Positions 1-5,241 of a stretch of DNA of 8,466 nt are shown in pieces (the stretch's first letter is position 1; every line of letters begins with the position of its first letter). The notes under the pieces were generated by a model that ran no database searches, was not told the DNA's origin, and saw only the letters and a list, made by a program, of their open reading frames with translations. A program made the position numbers and the translations under genes. The stretch covers positions 1 to 8,466 of the forward strand of contig JBDSTZ010000470.1 of NCBI GenBank assembly GCA_039927975.1, given 5' to 3'. Source of the DNA: JBDSTZ01 sp039927975 (GTDB lineage Bacteria; Pseudomonadota; Gammaproteobacteria; Burkholderiales; Burkholderiaceae_D).

Positions 1-2
1 TG

Positions 3-1079
3 TCGGCCGCGCTGGGCGCCTGCAAGGGCACCGCCAAGCTGCGCGCGCGCGAAAGCCGGCGCGGCGACGCGCCGGCCGGCGTGGCGCGCAACGACCACGC
101 CACCTACCTGAACGAGGGCGGCCTGCGCTGCCGGCTCGGTGATCGGCTCGAACTAAGCGCAGGACGCGAGCTGCTGCAATGGGGCAGCAGCTTCTTTCTC
201 TCGCCCAGCAATCCCTTCATCATCGACACGGGCAAGACCAATCCGATCCAGCAGCTGCCAGGCAAGGACCTGTGGCAGGCCCAGTGGTCGGGTGACGGCG
301 GCGTCACCTTCGCGGTGATCCGCAACGGGCGGCAGAACGGCCAGGAAACCGACCCGCGCAATTTTTCGCCCACCAGCGCGGTGAAGGTCGACTGGATGGG
401 CGAGCAGGCCAGCGCCGGCGCGATCGTGTCGCGGCGCGACAACGGGGTGCGCCGGCTCGGCCTGTACGGCACGCTGCCGCTGTCGAAGGCGGCGCTGGTC
501 TATACCGACCTGTCGGCCGGTCGGGGCAACGCCGGCTGGTTCGCCGAGCGCGACGCCGGTCCGCTCGGCTGGCGCCTGGCGCAATCGAAGCTCGATGGAG
601 ACGGCACCCTGTTCTATTCGCTGCTGGCCGGCGCGGCCTACACCTTCGAGTCCGGCTGGACCCTCACTTCTGAATACCTCAGGGGGAACGAGGGTTACGA
701 CCGCGCCGAACGCCAGGCCTACAACAGCGCGGCGGGCAGCGCGGCGCGGGCGTTTCGGGCGATGGACGGCGGCAGCGGCGCGGCGGCGGCGCTGCTGGGC
801 GGCGCGCTGTCGCCGAACCTGCCCTACCTGGGCCGCGACTATCTGTTCCTGCAACTGGCGCGCAACGAATGGAACGACAAGGGCGACGCCGCGCTGCGCT
901 ACGTGCGTCCGCTCGGCGGCGGCGGCGAAGGCGCGCTGTGGTCGGGTTCCCTCACCTACTACCTGAGCAATCACATCCAGGGCTTCCTGGTCGCCAGCCG
1001 CAACGTCGGCGGTGAACGATCCGACTTCGGCCGGCTGATCCACTCGTCGGTGCAGGCCGGCCTGCGCATGACCTATTAA
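3..1079 (+). CDS. Outer-membrane beta-barrel (porin-like) protein, 5' end outside the window
   Basis: The reading frame is open from the first bases to a TAA at 1077-1079, giving 358 visible residues; the true start and any signal peptide lie to the left. A GTG at 81 could be read as a start, but the frame continues upstream without a stop, so it is probably internal. The protein has the texture of an outer-membrane barrel: short alternating polar/hydrophobic stretches, many Gly, Asn, Tyr and Trp residues, the segment GRELLQWGSSFFLSPSNPF near the visible N-terminus, and a C-terminal strand ending in an aromatic residue (SVQAGLRMTY), as expected for a BAM-recognised signal. Its place ahead of a type II thioesterase could mean export or uptake linked to a natural product, but that is inference. 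I cannot assign a family; DUF1302-like or alginate-export-like barrels are possible. Confidence is good for the barrel, low for any substrate. Confidence 0.75.
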   Translation, partial: SAALGACKGTAKLRARESRRGDAPAGVARNDHATYLNEGGLRCRLGDRLELSAGRELLQWGSSFFLSPSNPFIIDTGKTNPIQQLPGKDLWQAQWSGDGGVTFAVIRNGRQNGQETDPRNFSPTSAVKVDWMGEQASAGAIVSRRDNGVRRLGLYGTLPLSKAALVYTDLSAGRGNAGWFAERDAGPLGWRLAQSKLDGDGTLFYSLLAGAAYTFESGWTLTSEYLRGNEGYDRAERQAYNSAAGSAARAFRAMDGGSGAAAALLGGALSPNLPYLGRDYLFLQLARNEWNDKGDAALRYVRPLGGGGEGALWSGSLTYYLSNHIQGFLVASRNVGGERSDFGRLIHSSVQAGLRMTY

Positions 1080-1083
1080 TTTT

Positions 1084-1130
1084 GCGATTCAATTCAGCGA
1101 TTCAATTCAGCGATTCAATTCAGCGATTCA
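1084..1130. repeat. 13-bp tandem repeat, about 3.6 copies
   Basis: Three perfect copies of GCGATTCAATTCA lie at 1084-1096, 1097-1109 and 1110-1122, followed by the first 8 bases of a fourth (1123-1130). The array fills most of the 65-base gap between the barrel gene and the thioesterase gene and stops directly before the Shine-Dalgarno sequence. Perfect identity among copies suggests recent or ongoing slippage. No promoter is recognisable inside it. Confidence 0.97.
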
Positions 1131-1131
1131 C

Positions 1132-1139
1132 AAGGAGGT
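1132..1139 (+). promoter_or_regulatory. Strong ribosome binding site of the thioesterase gene
   Basis: AAGGAGGT, an almost complete anti-16S match, lies five bases before the ATG at 1145. It decides the start: the same frame is open upstream through the tandem repeat to 1082, but those codons are repeat sequence with no binding site of their own. Confidence 0.9.
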
Positions 1140-1144
1140 ATCCC

Positions 1145-1981
1145 ATGCAACTGCGAACCCATAGCGACCAGATCGCGATCAAGCCGCCACCGCGCGGCCA
1201 CGCCAGCGCCAACCCCTACCTGCAGCGCTTCGGCGAAGCCCACGCCGGGCGGGTGCAGTGCAAGCTGTACCTGTTCCCCTACGCCGGCGGCAGCGCGGCG
1301 GTGTTCCGCCAATGGTCCGGCTACTTCGAGGCCGGGGTCGAACTGACCGGCATCCAGCTGCCCGGCCACGGCAGCCGCATGATGGAGACGGCCGAAACCG
1401 ACTACCGTGTGCTGGTGCGCGACATCTGCGACGCCATCCTCGACGATTGCGGCGCGACCCGCTTCGCCATGTTCGGCCACAGCATGGGCGCGCTGCTGGC
1501 CCATTACGTGGCGCTGGAGATGGCGCAGCGCGGCGCCAGCCAGCCCGAATGCCTGTTCCTGTCCGGCTGCAAGGCGCCGCACCTGCCGCGCGAACGGCGC
1601 GACGCCGCCCGCATGAGCGACGCCGACTTCGTCGACGAACTGCGCCGCCTCGACGGCACCCCGGCCCAGATCCTCGACAACGCCGAGCTGATGGCGCTGA
1701 TGCTGCCGACCATCAAGGCCGACTTCGTGCTGCTCGACCGCTGGTACGAGGACCTGGGTCCGGCGCCGGCCTCGCCCGCGCTGTCGGTGCCGATCATCGG
1801 CATGAGCGGGCGGCGCGACATCCACTGCACCGACACCGACATCGACGCCTGGCAGTCGCACACCCACGGCCCGCTGGAAACCATGCAGTACAGCGGCGGC
1901 CACTTTTTCCTTCAAAGCCAGGAAGCGCGGCTGGTCGCCGACATCCGCGAACGGCTCGAGATGTTTGGCCGCGGCGCCTGA
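1145..1981 (+). CDS. Type II thioesterase (alpha/beta hydrolase) of NRPS/PKS type
   Basis: Stand-alone editing thioesterases hydrolyse wrong or stalled acyl groups from carrier domains of nonribosomal peptide and polyketide synthases in the cytoplasm. The 278-residue product has the family hallmarks in order: LYLFPYAGGS at residues 41-50 (first strand and oxyanion region), QLPGHGSR at 71-78, the nucleophile elbow GHSMG at 111-115 with Ser113, a lid region around 145-205, Asp225 in SGRRD as the likely acid, and His253 in GGHFFL as the catalytic base. All three triad positions are present. About 20 residues before the first strand are extra compared with a typical family member. The start at 1145 is fixed by AAGGAGGT. 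Same strand as its neighbours, 65 bases after the barrel gene and 101 before the SDR gene, so co-transcription is plausible. Its presence implies a synthase cluster nearby, probably left of the window. Confidence 0.92.
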   Translation: MQLRTHSDQIAIKPPPRGHASANPYLQRFGEAHAGRVQCKLYLFPYAGGSAAVFRQWSGYFEAGVELTGIQLPGHGSRMMETAETDYRVLVRDICDAILDDCGATRFAMFGHSMGALLAHYVALEMAQRGASQPECLFLSGCKAPHLPRERRDAARMSDADFVDELRRLDGTPAQILDNAELMALMLPTIKADFVLLDRWYEDLGPAPASPALSVPIIGMSGRRDIHCTDTDIDAWQSHTHGPLETMQYSGGHFFLQSQEARLVADIRERLEMFGRGA

Positions 1982-1992
1982 GCGCCGCACGC

Positions 1993-2062
1993 TCTTCATC
2001 GCATCCTAATCACCGCACTCTAATCACCGCACTCTAATCACCGCACTCTATTCACCGCACTC
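1993..2062. repeat. 14-bp tandem repeat, four clear copies plus a decayed one
   Basis: TAATCACCGCACTC occurs perfectly at 2007-2020, 2021-2034 and 2035-2048, with a fourth copy differing by one base (TATTCACCGCACTC) at 2049-2062. The 14 bases before the array (1993-2006) match the unit at about 9 of 14 positions and look like a decayed copy. The array fills the gap between the thioesterase stop and the ribosome binding site of the SDR gene. Each perfect copy carries TAA, and because 14 is not a multiple of 3 the three copies place a stop in all three plus-strand frames. Confidence 0.95.
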
Positions 2063-2082
2063 TATTACTTTATAAGGCAGGT

Positions 2083-3015
2083 ATGACCATGCAAAACAGA
2101 ACCCACATCGTGCTCGGCACCGGCGTGCTAGGCCAGAGCGTCGCCAACTGTCTGCGCGAGCAGGGCATCACGCCGCTGCTGCTCAATCGCAGCGGCAAGC
2201 AGATCGGCAAGTTCAAGACCATCGCCTGCGACGCGCGCGACCCGCGCCAGCTGGCGCGCCTGCTCAACGGCCCGGCCACGCTGTACGTCTGTTCGGCGCC
2301 CTCGTACTGGCTGTGGGAACGCGAGTTTCCGGCGCTGGTCGACGGCATCATCGGCGCGATCGACGGGCGCGATGTGCACATCGTGCTGGCCGATAATGTG
2401 TACGCCTATGGCCGCTGCGACGATACCTTCAGCGAAGGCGCGGCCAGCCAGCCGTGCAGCCGCAAGGGCCGGGTGCGCCAGGCGGTGGCCGAGCGCTTGA
2501 TGGCGATGAACGGCCAGGGCCAGGTGCAGGTGGCGGTGGTGCGGGCGGCGACCTTCTTCGGGCCGAGCGTGGAGCAGTCGAGCGTGGGCAAGAGCACCTT
2601 CGAGAGTGCGCTCAACGGCAAGCCGACCTACATCATCGGCGACCCCAACACCGCGCATGCGTTCACGTATGTGCCCGATTTCGCCGCGACGCTGATCAAG
2701 GTCGGCCAGCACGCCTCGGGTTTTGGCCGCTACTGGCACGCGCCATCGCACAACGGCGCAAGCCTGCTGCAGTTTCTCGAGTCGGTGGCGGCGCACGGGC
2801 AGCACAAGATCAAGCTGCGCGCGGCGGGTCCGCTGATGATGCGTTTTCTGGGGATGTTCAATCCGGCGATGCGCGAACTGATCGAGATGCTCTACCTGCA
2901 CAACACGCCGTGGAACTTCTCGAGCGAACTGACCGAGCGCACTTTCAAGATCGTCAGCACACCACTGGCGACGGCGATCGAACGCACCGCCGAATCGGTG
3001 CGCAGGGCGGCCTAG
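2083..3015 (+). CDS. Atypical short-chain dehydrogenase / NAD-dependent epimerase-like protein
   Basis: The 310-residue product has an N-terminal Rossmann fold: strand THIVLGTGVLG with the glycine motif GTGVLG at 12-17, an acidic residue (Asp50 in IACDARD) placed as in SDRs that contact the adenine, the strand ATLYVCSAP at 65-73, and DNVYAYG at 104-110 where extended SDRs carry the catalytic Tyr. ATFFGP at 157-161 and TYVPDFA at 195-201 resemble the usual extended-SDR motifs. The expected YxxxK is not seen: Tyr107 is followed four residues later by Arg111. It may be a reductase, epimerase, or a non-catalytic cofactor-binding protein. Starts at 2083 and 2089 (ATGACCATG) are both possible; AAGG at 2074-2077 is five bases from the first, which I prefer. 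Position behind the thioesterase suggests a tailoring role, by inference only. Confidence 0.85.
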   Translation: MTMQNRTHIVLGTGVLGQSVANCLREQGITPLLLNRSGKQIGKFKTIACDARDPRQLARLLNGPATLYVCSAPSYWLWEREFPALVDGIIGAIDGRDVHIVLADNVYAYGRCDDTFSEGAASQPCSRKGRVRQAVAERLMAMNGQGQVQVAVVRAATFFGPSVEQSSVGKSTFESALNGKPTYIIGDPNTAHAFTYVPDFAATLIKVGQHASGFGRYWHAPSHNGASLLQFLESVAAHGQHKIKLRAAGPLMMRFLGMFNPAMRELIEMLYLHNTPWNFSSELTERTFKIVSTPLATAIERTAESVRRAA

Positions 3016-3103
3016 GCGGCAGCCCTGCCGTCGCGAAAAACCTGGCCCGCCCGTCCGCGCAAGCGGAGCAGCGGGCACGTTATATGGGGAACGGGCCGGA
3101 TAT

Positions 3104-3153
3104 CGGCCGCATTCGTGAGGCGGCCGGGTTCAACAGCCGGCCGAGGAGCCGGC
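3104..3153. terminator. GC-rich hairpins between convergent genes, possible bidirectional terminator
   Basis: Between the convergent SDR and luxR-type stops lie two GC-rich inverted repeats. CGGCCGC (3104-3110) pairs with GCGGCCG (3120-3126) around a 9-base loop. GCCGGC (3136-3141) pairs with GCCGGC (3148-3153) around a 6-base loop, with alternative registers because the arms are themselves palindromic. Neither is followed by a T-run on either strand, so these are not classical intrinsic terminators. The position makes a termination or RNA 3'-end protection role likely. Confidence 0.4.
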
Positions 3154-3158
3154 CGGAT

Positions 3159-3899
3159 TCAAGCCAGCTGCGGCTTGATCATGCCCATGAAGGTGGCGCG
3201 GGTGATCGCGTGGCGGGTCGAGTAGACGTTGAACTTGCTGGCCACGTTACGCAGATGGAAGTAGACAGTGTGCTGGGAAATCCCCAGGATCATCGCGGTC
3301 TCCTTGCCGGTCTTGCCGCCCGCGCTCCAGTACAGGCATTCCTGTTCGCGCTCGGTGAGGGTGGGCGCGGGATGGGCGTTCTGGGCGTTCCACAAGGTGT
3401 GCACCGCTTCGTGCATATGAGAGCCGAGCAGCGCCAGGTCGGCCTTCTGCGAGGTCGACAGCGCGGCGCAGTGGTTGGCGTGGCGGTAGAAGTCGACGCG
3501 GCTCATGGCCAGCGCGCCGCGTACCGCGAAGCTGGCGCCGTGGCGCACGCCGTCGGCATGCAGCACCGGATAGGCGCGCCCGCAATCGAGATCGCACAGG
3601 CGAGACACTTCCCATTCCATCGGCAGGCTCGATCGCGCGCAATGGCGGTTGACCGGGTCGTCCTGCGATTGCAGGTGGGTGTCGAACAGCTTGAGCGTGG
3701 CCGCCGGCAGGCTGCCAAACATGTGCGAGCAGGTGGTGCCGTTGGCGATGCCAACGTCCATCCTGAGAAGAAAATCCTGAATTCCGGCTCGGGCCAACAG
3801 GCTGAGAACACGCTTTCGCAATTGCTCCCAGTCGGTCGATCCGAGGATGTCGGTCAGATCTGCATCTGACAGTCGAGGGCATGAGTCGGTGTGTACCAT
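3159..3899 (-). CDS. LuxR-family transcriptional regulator with autoinducer-binding-like domain (LuxR solo)
   Basis: LuxR proteins of this build bind a small ligand in the N-terminal domain and DNA through a C-terminal helix-turn-helix. The 246-residue product is of normal length. Residues about 20-165 match the autoinducer-binding fold, including DDPVNRH (Asp81, Pro82) and MEWE (Trp96). Residues about 178-242 form the HTH, starting LTEREQECLYWSAGGKT and continuing ISQHTVYFHLRNVASKF. A gap-free alignment with TraR numbering (offset +11) puts Asp81, Pro82 and Trp96 on the conserved D70, P71 and W85, but Thr68 and Phe72 stand where W57 and Y61 are expected. The start at 3899 has AGGA four bases before the ATG on the minus strand. 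No luxI-type gene is visible. It faces the thioesterase/SDR genes tail to tail and is a candidate regulator of that cluster. Confidence 0.93.
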   Translation of the reverse strand: MVHTDSCPRLSDADLTDILGSTDWEQLRKRVLSLLARAGIQDFLLRMDVGIANGTTCSHMFGSLPAATLKLFDTHLQSQDDPVNRHCARSSLPMEWEVSRLCDLDCGRAYPVLHADGVRHGASFAVRGALAMSRVDFYRHANHCAALSTSQKADLALLGSHMHEAVHTLWNAQNAHPAPTLTEREQECLYWSAGGKTGKETAMILGISQHTVYFHLRNVASKFNVYSTRHAITRATFMGMIKPQLA

Positions 3900-3933
3900 A
3901 TTGTCCTACCTGTTCAATCGAGCGAAATGGTAA

Positions 3934-3947
3934 GGGGGATTTCCCCC
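3934..3947. promoter_or_regulatory. GGGGGA-TT-TCCCCC inverted repeat before the luxR-type gene
   Basis: A perfect 6-bp inverted repeat with a two-base centre lies 35 bases upstream of the luxR-type start codon. It could be an operator half-turn or, if transcribed, a hairpin in the leader (with a 4-base loop, five G-C pairs). No binding protein can be named. Confidence 0.5.
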
Positions 3948-3951
3948 GCCT

Positions 3952-4060
3952 GTATCCATGGCTACCGATTTGTTGTCGAGTTGCCATATTTGGATTTTCA
4001 CCGACGTCAGAGGACCGGGCAACGCACATTAGTAAATATCAAGTATCCATAAATGAATAC
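3952..4060. promoter_or_regulatory. Imperfect dyads sharing GTATCCAT upstream of the luxR-type gene
   Basis: The 8-mer GTATCCAT occurs at 3952-3959 and again at 4043-4050. The first copy sits in GTATCCATGGCTAC (3952-3965), a palindrome with one mismatched pair. The second sits in GTATCCATAAATGAATAC (4043-4060), an 18-bp dyad with one mismatched pair. The size is like a lux box, but the sequence does not match the classical CTG-N10-CAG pattern. A repeated 8-mer in this length of DNA can arise by chance. Confidence 0.3.
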
Positions 4061-4114
4061 CCCGGAAAATGTCGAAAATTTTCTTTGTAATCAGACGGTT
4101 ATGATAGTTTCCAA

Positions 4115-4143
4115 ATAGTAAAGTATCAGTATGGAAAGAACAA
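4115..4143 (-). promoter_or_regulatory. Possible minus-strand promoter in the AT-rich island
   Basis: On the minus strand TTGTTC (4143-4138) is followed after exactly 17 bases by TACTAT (4120-4115), a weak sigma-70-like pair. It lies in the AT-rich island and points at the luxR-type gene, which would then have a leader of roughly 200 bases. Other hexamers in this AT-rich stretch could serve as well. Confidence 0.25.
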
Positions 4144-4337
4144 ACTTGTCGTGTTCCGTGCGTGCGGCGGTTGACAAGCGTCCAAGGCCATCCACCCGCC
4201 TTGCATGAATCCGATTTCATGGCGACGAGGGCGAGCGTCTGGACGGCGTTTCACGGCAGGCGCGAGGTAAAACGGTCGTGGCCGGAGCCGACCGCCAGCA
4301 CGGCGCCGACGCCCTCGCGCGCAGCTTGACGGCGGCG

Positions 4338-4365
4338 GCGAGGGCGAGCGGTTGATCGCCCTCGC
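4338..4365 (-). terminator. 10-bp perfect stem-loop downstream of the HNH gene
   Basis: GCGAGGGCGA (4338-4347) is perfectly complementary to TCGCCCTCGC (4356-4365) around an 8-base loop. It lies about 70 bases beyond the stop codon of the HNH gene in its direction of transcription. The stem is strong but no T-run follows on the minus strand, so it is either a Rho-assisted or stabilising 3' hairpin or an unrelated structural element. Confidence 0.45.
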
Positions 4366-4390
4366 GCAAGGGCTCGCCGGGGGGCAGCCG

Positions 4391-4410
4391 GCAGATGGGC
4401 AGATGGGCAG
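4391..4410. repeat. 8-bp tandem repeat, 2.5 copies
   Basis: GCAGATGG is present twice in tandem (4391-4398, 4399-4406), followed by GCAG. It lies in the non-coding stretch just beyond the HNH stop codon. It is too short to imply function, but is a third slippage-prone array in the intergenic DNA of this window. Confidence 0.85.
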
Positions 4411-4433
4411 ACGGTGACAGGGGCCGGCGCTTC

Positions 4434-5000
4434 CTACGCCAGCAGGCGTGAATGCTTGGGCAGCTTGGCCGACAGGTAATCGTGCTGGTCGGCCAGCACA
4501 TGGCGCCCGCTGAGGATGAAGTGCTCGAAGCGGCACGGCACGTAGGGCACGTACAGCAGCGGGCGGAAGTCGTGCACATACTTGGCGCCCTTGGCCTGGT
4601 TGCACGATTTGCAGGCCGTGACCGAATTCATCCAGGTGTCCTTGCCGCCGTTGGTCTTGGCCAGCACGTGGTCGCGCGAGAGGTGCTGGCGGGCGAACAC
4701 GTTGCCGCAGAAGGCGCAGGTGTAGCGGTCGCGCGCGAACAAGAGGTTGTTGTCGTTGCCGAGCGGCAGTTCGACGCGCAGCATGCGCGCCATGCGCTCG
4801 CTGCCGGAGATGGCGATGATGGGCTTGACGGTGAGGGTCGACAGGATGCCGGCGTTGGAGACGCCGCCGCGAAACAGGAACTCGCGATCGCCCAGCTCCC
4901 ACGCCACCTTGTCGGTAGCGTAGTAGTGGACCGCTTCCTGCGCCGAAATCCAGTCGAATGGATTGCCGGCGATATCGAGTGCGAGTATCTGGGGAGTCAT
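4434..5000 (-). CDS. HNH endonuclease-family protein
   Basis: The 188-residue product carries a zinc-supported HNH (beta-beta-alpha metal) nuclease core in its second half: RDRYTCAFC with Cys95 and Cys98, RDHV with His111 as the first HNH residue, Asn125 in WMNSVTACKSC, the second cysteine pair Cys130 and Cys133, then NQAKG. HNH nucleases of this layout nick or cut DNA with a metal ion. The first 90 residues have no recognised domain. The ATG at 5000 is chosen because AGAGGTGA lies five bases upstream of it on the minus strand; the frame stays open to 5216, and in-frame ATGs at 5036 and 5024 lack a binding site. It stands alone, 241 bases after the kinase gene, with no methyltransferase, integrase or toxin partner beside it, so a restriction or mobile role is not indicated. 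Its cellular role is unknown. Confidence 0.92.
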   Translation of the reverse strand: MTPQILALDIAGNPFDWISAQEAVHYYATDKVAWELGDREFLFRGGVSNAGILSTLTVKPIIAISGSERMARMLRVELPLGNDNNLLFARDRYTCAFCGNVFARQHLSRDHVLAKTNGGKDTWMNSVTACKSCNQAKGAKYVHDFRPLLYVPYVPCRFEHFILSGRHVLADQHDYLSAKLPKHSRLLA

Positions 5001-5005
5001 AGGAA

Positions 5006-5025
5006 TCACCTCTACGACCATCATA
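5006..5025 (-). promoter_or_regulatory. Ribosome binding site and possible -10 box of the HNH gene
   Basis: On the minus strand AGAGGTGA (5013-5006) precedes the HNH start codon by five bases. TATGAT (5025-5020), a five-of-six match to the -10 consensus, lies just upstream within a short AT-rich patch (about 5019-5045). No good -35 box is seen at 16-18 bases. If used, this promoter would give a very short leader of about a dozen bases. Confidence 0.4.
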
Positions 5026-5220
5026 GTGTAATTCATAAATAAATGCACACACCGGCGCGAGCGCGGCGCAGGGTGTTGCGCGGCGGGTGCGGCAGGCTCG
5101 ATAGTCGCAGTGAGGATTGCGGCGAAGATTGCGTCCGCGATCGCGCCGAACGGGCGGACCGTGCCGGGCATTGCGGCCGTTGCCGGGGCGGTGGCGCCGG
5201 CGCCGTGCGGCGGCAAGCCT

Positions 5221-5237
5221 GGCGCGAGGGTCGCGCC
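5221..5237 (-). terminator. Hairpin just past the hybrid kinase stop codon
   Basis: GGCGCGA (5221-5227) and TCGCGCC (5231-5237) form a perfect 7-bp stem with a three-base loop, four bases beyond the kinase stop codon. There is no T-run after it on the minus strand, so it may help end or stabilise the kinase transcript without being a classical intrinsic terminator. Confidence 0.4.
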
Positions 5238-5241
5238 CGTC

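Larger units (their letters stand above)
3900..4433. other. Gene-free region between the HNH gene and the luxR-type gene
   Basis: No convincing gene is seen in these 534 bases. The part next to the luxR-type gene holds the inverted repeats described separately. Positions 4021-4140 contain only 37 G or C in 120 bases (31%), far below the surroundings. From about 4220 the sequence becomes very GC-rich, with repeated complementary arms and a 10-bp hairpin. Two short open frames exist (minus 4220-4029, plus 3881-4090), but neither has a well-placed ribosome binding site or recognisable protein features. The region probably combines the 3' end signals of the HNH gene with the regulatory region of the luxR-type gene. 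Confidence 0.7.
5001..5241. other. Intergenic region between kinase and HNH genes
   Basis: These 241 bases contain the HNH promoter candidate at one end and a hairpin next to the kinase stop at the other. Between them are a 12-bp perfect palindrome GGCGCCGGCGCC (5193-5204) and a degenerate 12-bp periodicity (5111-5146, with GATTGCG in the first two units). The HNH frame is open through most of it, but I see no domain or start signal supporting translation there. Confidence 0.6.

Noticed and set aside
153..1999. Long minus-strand open frames opposite the barrel and thioesterase genes
   Set aside because: Composition is typical of antisense frames in GC-rich genes, no domain is recognisable, and strong features lie on the plus strand.
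2061..2082. A -10-like TTTATAA just before the SDR gene
   Set aside because: It is so close to the start codon that transcription would begin after the ribosome binding site; no -35 box is present.
2454..3869. A 471-codon open frame on the plus strand across the SDR and luxR-type genes
   Set aside because: It overlaps two well-supported genes in other frames, runs antisense to the luxR-type gene, has low-complexity Arg/Ala/Gly-rich composition and no binding site. It is a GC-bias shadow.
3900..3935. A classical lux box near CTACCTG upstream of the luxR-type gene
   Set aside because: The CTG half is present but no CAG follows at ten bases and the other half-site does not pair, so it does not fit the known pattern.
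3881..4090. A 69-codon plus-strand frame overlapping the luxR-type start
   Set aside because: GAGGG lies only a base or two from its ATG, it overlaps the regulator start antisense, and the protein has no recognisable features.
4085..4105. Plus-strand TTGTAA and TATGAT as a promoter
   Set aside because: The spacing is only 9 bases and there is no plus-strand gene downstream.
4029..4220. A 63-codon minus-strand frame in the gene-free region (MKSDSCKAGG...)
   Set aside because: No ribosome binding site precedes its ATG, the C-terminal half is read from the AT-rich island, and no family is recognisable. It cannot be excluded as a small protein but is unsupported.
4391..4410. The GCAGATGG repeat as a CRISPR or attachment site
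   Set aside because: It has 2.5 copies of 8 bp with no spacers, and there is no cas gene, integrase or tRNA nearby.
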